DNA of 5,264 nucleotides, taken from an uncultured Faecalibacterium sp. Its GTDB lineage: Bacteria; Bacillota; Clostridia; Oscillospirales; Ruminococcaceae. The position numbers were made by a program, and so were the translations under genes. Below, piece after piece: positions 1 through 5,264 of the stretch (within the stretch, counting starts at the first letter, position 1; every line of letters starts with the position of its first letter). The DNA lies in contig CAKSZM010000095.1 of NCBI GenBank assembly GCA_934525735.1, positions 1-5,264 on the forward strand, read 5' to 3'. Below the pieces are notes generated by a model that saw only the letters and a program-made list of their open reading frames with translations, did not search any database and was not told the DNA's origin.

Positions 1-68
1 TGGCAGAAGGTACTGCAATTTTCGGCTTCGTCGTTGCACTGCTGATCATCCTGTTCCTGGGTCAGTAA
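1..68 (+). CDS. atpE: ATP synthase Fo subunit c, 3' end only (partial)
   Basis: The reading frame from base 3 gives 21 residues ending at TAA 66-68: AEGTAIFGFVVALLIILFLG followed by Q. This fits the end of the second transmembrane helix of subunit c, the membrane protein whose ring turns as ions cross Fo. The Glu at the second visible residue sits where the family has its ion-carrying carboxylate (compare A-E-S-T-G-I-Y in Ilyobacter-type c, recalled from memory). The hydrophobic tail and short polar end match the family. The position immediately before atpF is the standard operon order. The start, helix 1 and the loop lie outside the window, so ion specificity and ring type cannot be decided. 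The residue after the Glu is Gly, where sodium-type rings usually have Ser or Thr. Confidence 0.88.
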   Translation, partial: AEGTAIFGFVVALLIILFLGQ

Positions 69-69
69 C

Positions 70-74
70 GGAGG
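70..74 (+). promoter_or_regulatory. Ribosome binding site of atpF
   Basis: GGAGG lies 9 nt before the ATG at 84 and just after the atpE stop codon. It supports the ATG at 84 over the second in-frame ATG at 99, which has only a weak purine stretch before it. Confidence 0.75.
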
Positions 75-83
75 CGCGGACGA

Positions 84-581
84 ATGCTGAAGTTGGATAT
101 GAACCTGCTGTGGACCGTGGTGAACGTCCTCATTATGTATGTGCTGCTGCGCAAGTTCCTGTTCAAGCCTGTTCAGGATGTCATTGCAAAGCGCCAGCAG
201 ATGGTGGATGCTCAGATGGCCGACGCGCAGGACGCAAAGAACAAGGCTCAGGCTGCCCTGACTGCTGCAGAAGATAAGCTGCACAATGTGGACACCGAGG
301 CTGCCGCCCGCCGTGAGGCAAGCGAGCAGCAGGCCGAAAAACAGAAAGAGCAGCTGCTGGCTGACGCACAGCGTCAGGCCGAGGCCATTGTGGCCGAGGG
401 CAAGGCAGCTGCCGAGGCAGAGCGTGCCAGCAAGCTGCGTCAGGCCGATGCGCAGATCGCAGACCTGACCCGCACCGTGTGCGCTAAGGTGCTGGAACGC
501 AACCTGACGCAGCAGGACGACGCCCGTTTGCTGGACGACCTGCTGCAGAAAGCGGGGGACAGCGATGGCAAGCGCAGCTGA
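84..581 (+). CDS. atpF: ATP synthase Fo subunit b (peripheral stalk)
   Basis: A 165-aa protein of normal length for bacterial b. Residues about 7-26 form one N-terminal membrane helix (NLLWTVVNVLIMYVLL), followed by the typical basic RKFLFKPV turn. Residues about 31-135 are a long Ala/Glu/Gln/Lys-rich helix, the dimeric coiled-coil stator. The C-terminal part (TVCAKVLERNL, then an acidic short helix to about 157) matches the segment that in the family docks on the delta C-terminal domain. The protein anchors F1 to subunit a so that alpha3-beta3 does not turn with the rotor. The gene starts 15 nt after atpE, and its last 17 nt overlap the next gene. It is not a b-delta fusion of the mycobacterial kind: the protein ends where ordinary b ends and carries no delta helical domain. 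Only one b-type gene is visible, so a b2 homodimer is likely. Confidence 0.95.
   Translation: MLKLDMNLLWTVVNVLIMYVLLRKFLFKPVQDVIAKRQQMVDAQMADAQDAKNKAQAALTAAEDKLHNVDTEAAARREASEQQAEKQKEQLLADAQRQAEAIVAEGKAAAEAERASKLRQADAQIADLTRTVCAKVLERNLTQQDDARLLDDLLQKAGDSDGKRS
554..559 (+). promoter_or_regulatory. Ribosome binding site for the delta-alpha fusion gene, inside atpF
   Basis: GGGGGA lies 5 nt before the ATG at 565, within the last codons of atpF. It makes 565 the natural start and implies translational coupling between b and the fusion protein. No comparable site precedes the internal ATG at 811, where a conventional alpha would roughly begin. Confidence 0.6.
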
Positions 582-2295
582 GACCTTGAAAGCATATCTG
601 CACTGCGCCCGCACCCCTGCACAGGAGGCTGTGGAGCGCATCCGCACCCAGCTCAAAAAGCAGTATGATGCTGCCGAAGTTGAGCTGATCGTCAGCGTGG
701 AGCCGGAGCTGATGTCCGGCTACGTGTTGCAGGTGGGCGACCGCGTGTTCGATAACTCCGGCAAGCATATGCTGGAGACCATCACCGCAGGCACCCCGGA
801 TCTGGCCACCATGCAGACCCGCGCAGAGGACTACAAGCCCGCTGCCGAGGCTTCTGAGGGCGGCACGGTCATTTCCGCTGCCGACGGCGTTGTGGAAGTG
901 CGCGGCATGGACAAGGCCGTTTACGGCGAGATCGTCACCTTCGACACCGGTGCCAAGGGCATGGTGGAGAGCGTGGAGCCGGATCATCTGGGCATCATGC
1001 TGTTTGACGATATCGAAAAAGTCGGCGTTGGTACGCTGGTCACCCGCAGCGGCAAGCGTGCGGGCATCCCGGTGGGCGACGGCTTCCTGGGCCGCGTCAT
1101 CAGCCCTCTGGGCGACCCCATCGACGGCAAAGGCCCCATCGAGTCCGTGGGCTACAACCCCATTGAAAAGCAGGCCCCCGGCATTCTGGAGCGCCAGAGC
1201 GTGGATACCCCGCTGCACACCGGCATTCTGGCCATCGACTCCATGTTCCCCATCGGCCGCGGCCAGCGTGAGCTGATCATCGGCGACCGCCAGACCGGCA
1301 AGACCTCCATTGCCACCGATGCCATCCTGAATCAGAAGGATACCGGCGTGCTGTGCATCTATGTGGCCATCGGCCAGAAGGCTTCTTCCATCGCCCGCGT
1401 GGCAGGCGACCTGCAGAAGCACGGTGCCATGAGCTACACCACCATCGTGGCTGCAACTGCTTCGGACTCCGCTCCGCTGCAGTACATTGCCCCCTATGCC
1501 GGCACTGCACTGGCCGAGTACTTCATGGCGCAGGGCAAGAGCGTGCTGATCGTTTACGACGACCTGTCCAAGCACGCAGTGGCTTACCGTGCCATCTCGC
1601 TGCTGCTGCGCCGTTCTCCGGGCCGTGAAGCTTACCCCGGCGACGTGTTCTATCTGCACTCCCGTCTGCTGGAGCGCTCCTGCCGCATGCGCGACGATCT
1701 GGGCGGCGGTTCCATCACTGCCCTGCCCATCGTCGAGACCCAGGCAGGCGACGTTTCCGCTTACATCCCGACCAACGTCATCTCCATCACCGATGGTCAG
1801 ATCTTCCTCGAAAGCGCCCTGTTCAACGCAGGCAACCGCCCGGCCGTCAACGTCGGTCTGTCGGTGTCCCGTGTGGGCGGTGCTGCTCAGACCAAGGCCA
1901 TGAAGAAGGCCAACGCGAACCTGCGTATCGAGCTGGCACAGTATAAGGACATGGAGTCCTTTGCACAGTTCAGCTCGGATCTGGACGCTGAGACCCAGCG
2001 CCAGCTGCAGCACGGCAAGGCTCTGATGGAAATGCTCAAGCAGCCGCTGTACCAGCCCAAGTCCGACGCCGAGCAGGTGGTCACGCTGGTGCTGGCTTCC
2101 CATGGAATGCTGGACAGCCTGCCCACCGCAGAGCTGCGCAGCAAGACCTCCGCATTTGTGCGTCAGTTCCGCGCGGATGTGTCCGGCACGATGGACAAGA
2201 TCACCGCGACCGGCAAGCTCGAGCCTGAAATGGTCGATGCGATCCTGAACGCCTGGAAAGCGTATGCGGGAGGCGACAGCTATGCCGTCCAGTAA
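565..2295 (+). CDS. atpA: ATP synthase F1 subunit alpha with an N-terminal delta (OSCP) C-terminal-domain fusion
   Basis: A 576-aa protein, about 75 aa longer than usual alpha. Residues about 78-576 are a complete alpha: N-terminal beta-barrel (about 99-170), nucleotide domain with P-loop GDRQTGKTS (240-248; Lys246, Thr247), family signature PAVNVGLSVS (426-435), arginine finger Arg436 at the alpha-beta interface, and the helical C-terminal domain to 576. Alpha pairs with beta in the alpha3-beta3 head and carries the non-catalytic nucleotide sites. Residues about 6-74 match the delta C-terminal domain: a predicted helix (about 17-34), strand EVELIVSVEPEL, then SGYVLQVGDRVFDNS and a short helix. 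The key pattern is G58-D59-x-V-x-D63-x-S65, equivalent to G-D-x-V-I-D-G-S in delta. No atpH lies between atpF and this gene. Start 565 has a ribosome binding site and overlaps atpF by 17 nt; the 3' end overlaps atpG by 14 nt. The alpha call is near certain; the delta homology is made by eye. Confidence 0.96.
   Translation: MASAAETLKAYLHCARTPAQEAVERIRTQLKKQYDAAEVELIVSVEPELMSGYVLQVGDRVFDNSGKHMLETITAGTPDLATMQTRAEDYKPAAEASEGGTVISAADGVVEVRGMDKAVYGEIVTFDTGAKGMVESVEPDHLGIMLFDDIEKVGVGTLVTRSGKRAGIPVGDGFLGRVISPLGDPIDGKGPIESVGYNPIEKQAPGILERQSVDTPLHTGILAIDSMFPIGRGQRELIIGDRQTGKTSIATDAILNQKDTGVLCIYVAIGQKASSIARVAGDLQKHGAMSYTTIVAATASDSAPLQYIAPYAGTALAEYFMAQGKSVLIVYDDLSKHAVAYRAISLLLRRSPGREAYPGDVFYLHSRLLERSCRMRDDLGGGSITALPIVETQAGDVSAYIPTNVISITDGQIFLESALFNAGNRPAVNVGLSVSRVGGAAQTKAMKKANANLRIELAQYKDMESFAQFSSDLDAETQRQLQHGKALMEMLKQPLYQPKSDAEQVVTLVLASHGMLDSLPTAELRSKTSAFVRQFRADVSGTMDKITATGKLEPEMVDAILNAWKAYAGGDSYAVQ
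580..786 (+). other. Region encoding the delta/OSCP C-terminal-like domain of the fusion protein
   Basis: Codons about 6-74 of the fusion gene. In ordinary delta this domain binds the C-terminus of subunit b, while a separate N-terminal six-helix domain binds the alpha N-termini. Here the b-binding half appears joined directly to alpha. The junction (residues about 75-98) contains L-A-T-M-Q-T-R-A-E-D-Y ahead of EASEGGTV. It lines up with the alpha N-terminal helix of other bacteria (R-x-x-x-aromatic, then SEAxxEGT), so the alpha part seems almost undamaged. The homology is judged by eye against remembered delta sequences. An unrelated alpha N-terminal extension is the alternative, but the GD-x-V-x-D-x-S spacing argues against it. 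Confidence 0.8.
2268..2273 (+). promoter_or_regulatory. Ribosome binding site of atpG, inside atpA
   Basis: GGGAGG lies 8 nt before the ATG at 2282. This selects 2282 as the gamma start rather than the in-frame ATG at 2264, which would add six residues, has no comparable site, and would place this GGGAGG inside the gene. Confidence 0.75.
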
Positions 2296-3169
2296 GCTGC
2301 TCAAGGAGCGTATCGAGAGCATTCAGGATACGATGAAGATCACGAACGCCATGTATCTGATCTCGTCGTCCAAGCTGCGCAAGGCACGCAAAAACTACCA
2401 GAATGTGCAGCCCTACTTCAACCGTATGCGGGATACCATTTCCCGTGTGGTGCCCCATCTGCCGGAAGAGCCGGTGCATCCGTTCTTCCATGAGCGCGGT
2501 TTCGAAAACCCCAAGCGGGCTTATATCGTGCTGACGGCAGACAAGGGCATGGCGGGCGCATACAACCAGAACGTCATCAAGTTCCTCAAGGAACACGCCG
2601 ATGAAAACGACCGGTTCTATGTGATCGGCCAGACCGGCTACCGTGCACTTTATCACAGGGATCCCCGTCTGGTGGAGAATTTCCATTACAGTGCTACGGC
2701 TCCTACGCTGCAGCGCGCCCGCGATATCACGGTGGATGCCATCGATGATTTCAAGTCCGGCAAGCTGGATGAGATCTATCTGGTCTACACCAAGATCGAG
2801 AATGCTCTGACCAGCGAGCCGACCATGGTGCGTCTGCTGCCGCTGGACCGCGACCATCTGCAGCCCGCACCCAAAGGTCTGGGCGACCCCACCGGCGAGG
2901 TGGAGATGTTCCCGGATGCATGGACGGTGTTCGAACAGACCGCACCCATCTACATGCACGGCATGATCTTCGGCGCCATGACCGAGAGCTACTGCGCCGA
3001 GCAGAGCGCCCGCATGACCGCCATGGATTCCGCCACCAAGAGCGCCAACGATATGATCCGTGAGCTGCAGCTGGAATACAACCGCACCCGTCAGGGCTCT
3101 ATCACGCAGGAGATCACCGAGATCATCGGCGGCGCGGCTGCGGTGCAGAACCGACAGAGCGTAGAATAA
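2282..3169 (+). CDS. atpG: ATP synthase F1 subunit gamma (central rotor shaft)
   Basis: With the start at 2282 the protein is 295 aa, close to the usual 285-300. Gamma is the asymmetric shaft that turns inside alpha3-beta3 and links it to the c ring through epsilon. The N-terminal helix reads KLLKERIESIQDTMKITNAM then SSSKLRKA (residues 5-36), as in the family. The Rossmann-like middle begins with YIVLTADKGMAGAYNQNV (81-98), equivalent to S-S-D-R-G-L-C-G-G-L-N. The C-terminal helix RMTAMDSATKSANDMI to QGSITQEITEIIGGAAAV (244-288) is the most conserved part of gamma and is intact. The gene overlaps the end of atpA by 14 nt, and its stop TAA at 3167-3169 is followed almost at once by a structured repeat. 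Starting at 2264 instead would give 301 aa, which the ribosome binding site makes less likely. Confidence 0.96.
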   Translation: MPSSKLLKERIESIQDTMKITNAMYLISSSKLRKARKNYQNVQPYFNRMRDTISRVVPHLPEEPVHPFFHERGFENPKRAYIVLTADKGMAGAYNQNVIKFLKEHADENDRFYVIGQTGYRALYHRDPRLVENFHYSATAPTLQRARDITVDAIDDFKSGKLDEIYLVYTKIENALTSEPTMVRLLPLDRDHLQPAPKGLGDPTGEVEMFPDAWTVFEQTAPIYMHGMIFGAMTESYCAEQSARMTAMDSATKSANDMIRELQLEYNRTRQGSITQEITEIIGGAAAVQNRQSVE

Positions 3170-3199
3170 AATTCGCCCTCTCAAGCCGCTTCGCGTCCA

Positions 3200-3218
3200 G
3201 CTCCCCCAAAGGGGGAGC
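3200..3218 (+). other. Perfect 8-bp hairpin in the atpG-atpD gap
   Basis: GCTCCCCC (3200-3207), loop AAA, GGGGGAGC (3211-3218). It is very stable but has no T tract after it (CCCTTGG follows), so it does not look like an intrinsic terminator. It may stall exonucleases and stabilise the upstream part of the transcript. Confidence 0.7.
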
Positions 3219-3248
3219 CCTTGGCAAAACCGGTAACTTTGCGTGGAA

Positions 3249-3280
3249 TGCCAAAGCCTCTCACTTTGGGAGAGGTGGCA
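3249..3280 (+). other. Second bulged hairpin in the atpG-atpD gap
   Basis: TGCCA (3249-3253) pairs with TGGCA (3276-3280), and CCTCTC (3257-3262) pairs with GAGAGG (3270-3275). A three-base AAG bulge lies at 3254-3256 and the loop is ACTTTGG. A smaller stem AGCGC/GCGCT (3280-3284/3289-3293, loop ATCA) follows directly. TGCCAA at 3249-3254 could instead pair with TTGGCA at 3221-3226, giving a competing fold. No T tract follows. Confidence 0.65.
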
Positions 3281-3336
3281 GCGCATCAGCGCTGACGGAG
3301 AGGGCGGAGTCGCTAGAAAGTAGCAACAAACAATAA

Positions 3337-4766
<1,430 letters not shown>

Positions 4767-4767
<1 letters not shown>

Positions 4768-5174
4768 TGGACAAGTTCATCCTGAACATCACGGCATCCA
4801 GCGGCGAGTTCTATCAGGGCTACTGCGAGGACCTGACCCTGCCCACCGGCGACGGTGTGTACGGCGTGCAGGCCGGGCACAGCCCGGTGCTGGTGGCCCT
4901 GCACATGGGCATCCTGCATTTCGAGGCGGACGGCGAAAGCCGTGATGTGCTGGTGGGCGACGGCATTGCCGAGGTGACCCCTTCGTATGTGATGGTGCTG
5001 GTGGACAGCGCCGAGCGCCCGGAGGACATCGACAGGAACCGTGCTGAGGAAGCACGCATCCGCGCGCAGGAGCGTTTGCAGCACCAGCAGAGCATGCATG
5101 AATATTATCAGAGCAAGATCGCACTCAACCGCGCGATGCAGCGTCTGCAGACTGCTGCCAAGTACAAGCGCTGA
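4767..5174 (+). CDS. atpC: ATP synthase F1 subunit epsilon
   Basis: A 135-aa protein of usual length. Residues about 1-84 form the beta-sandwich that sits on gamma and the c ring, with the family core LPTGDGVYGVQAGHSPVLVAL (25-45). Residues about 85-135 form the two-helix C-terminal arm, which in many bacteria can extend along gamma and block ATP hydrolysis. The arm opens with IDRNRA (88-93), matching the I(L)DxxRA motif known from ATP-binding epsilon of thermophilic Bacillus, so ATP sensing is possible but inferred. The ATG shares its A with the atpD stop (TGATG), with AGGGCGG at 4751-4757 as a modest ribosome binding site, so translation is probably coupled to beta. It is the last gene before a terminator, as in most bacterial ATP synthase operons. 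Confidence 0.96.
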
Positions 5175-5187
5175 GACCTGAACCCGC

Positions 5188-5236
5188 AAAACACCCGATT
5201 TTCTGGGGAATTTTCCCCGGAGAACGGGTGTTTTTT
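5188..5236 (+). terminator. Intrinsic terminator of the ATP synthase operon
   Basis: A long hairpin starts 13 nt after the atpC stop. AAAACACCCG (5188-5197) pairs with CGGGTGTTTT (5225-5234), TTCT (5201-5204) with AGAA (5221-5224), and GGGGA (5205-5209) with TCCCC (5214-5218). Small bulges ATT (5198-5200) and GG (5219-5220) interrupt it. The T6 tract 5231-5236 completes a classic rho-independent signal. The A-rich run on the left could also give some termination from the opposite direction, but that strand has a weaker T run. Confidence 0.93.
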
Positions 5237-5256
5237 GTTGTGCGGGGCCGGAGGTC

Positions 5257-5262
5257 TTGACA
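5257..5262 (+). promoter_or_regulatory. Possible -35 element of a downstream promoter
   Basis: A perfect TTGACA lies 20 nt after the terminator T tract. A -10 box would fall about 17 nt further, beyond the window edge, so this is only a candidate for a new transcription unit on the + strand. Confidence 0.35.
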
Positions 5263-5264
5263 GA

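Larger units (their letters stand above)
3174..3306 (+). repeat. Hairpin-rich intergenic repeat with 9-bp inverted ends (MITE-like)
   Basis: A 133-bp element filling most of the 185-nt gap between atpG and atpD. Its ends are perfect inverted repeats, CGCCCTCTC (3174-3182) and GAGAGGGCG (3298-3306). Inside are three hairpins (3200-3218, 3249-3280, 3280-3293). The left half (CGCTTCGCG, then AGCTCCCCCAAAGGGGGAGC) and right half (CTCTC...GAGAGGTGGCA, then CAGCGCTGACGGAGAGGG) resemble a repeat I recall as very common between genes of Faecalibacterium and relatives. The similarity is from memory and unchecked. It contains no convincing gene. No target-site duplication is evident at its edges. It could be a mobilised miniature element, an RNA processing or stability element, or both. 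Confidence 0.72.

Noticed and set aside
811..813. Internal ATG as the true alpha start, with the upstream part being non-coding
   Set aside because: There is no convincing ribosome binding site before 811. The upstream frame is open from a well-placed ATG at 565 with its own ribosome binding site and encodes delta-like sequence.
2264..2281. Upstream ATG at 2264 as the gamma start
   Set aside because: GGGAGG at 2268-2273 lies just after it and is well spaced for the ATG at 2282. The family N-terminus also fits a start at 2282.
484..2322. A 612-residue open frame on the minus strand opposite atpA
   Set aside because: It lies fully antisense to a clearly conserved atpA. Its product is His/Gly/Leu/Gln-rich with no recognisable domain, as expected from the G+C-rich codon pattern of the sense gene.
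2201..3286. A 361-residue minus-strand open frame across atpG and the repeat
   Set aside because: It is antisense to conserved gamma and starts inside the intergenic repeat, with no family motif. It is a shadow of the real gene.
3200..3293. Hairpins of the atpG-atpD gap as an intrinsic terminator
   Set aside because: No T tract follows any of the stems, and atpD-atpC would then need their own promoter, which I cannot see.

Overview
The window holds most of a bacterial F1Fo ATP synthase operon on the + strand. In order it carries the 3' end of atpE (subunit c), atpF (b), an atpA that carries extra delta-like sequence at its front (alpha), atpG (gamma), a structured intergenic repeat, atpD (beta), atpC (epsilon), and a strong intrinsic terminator. 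All genes run in one direction and together encode nearly all of F1 plus parts of Fo.

Organism: the DNA is G+C-rich (roughly 60% by eye) with good Shine-Dalgarno sites. The proteins look Firmicute-like. The 133-bp repeat between atpG and atpD has a CTCCCCCAAAGGGGGAG core and CCCTCTC/GAGAGGG ends, which resembles a repeat I remember as abundant in Faecalibacterium and related Oscillospiraceae gut bacteria. A Faecalibacterium/Gemmiger/Subdoligranulum-type host is therefore my best guess, from memory and not proven.

The main observation is that no separate atpH (delta) gene lies between atpF and atpA. The atpA product is 576 aa instead of about 500. Its first ~74 residues look like the C-terminal domain of delta/OSCP, followed by an essentially complete alpha subunit. 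The six-helix N-terminal domain of delta, which normally grips the alpha N-termini, is absent from the window. If real, the peripheral-stalk connector has been reduced to its b-binding half and fused to alpha. This raises a stoichiometry puzzle, because there are three alphas per enzyme but normally only one delta.

Layout and coupling: b/delta-alpha overlap by 17 nt, delta-alpha/gamma by 14 nt, and beta/epsilon by 1 nt, so these pairs are probably translationally coupled. The only open junction is gamma-beta (185 nt), which is filled by the hairpin-rich repeat plus a short A/T-rich leader with its own ribosome binding site. After epsilon, a long hairpin with a T6 tract ends the operon. A consensus -35 hexamer at the extreme right edge may belong to the next transcription unit.
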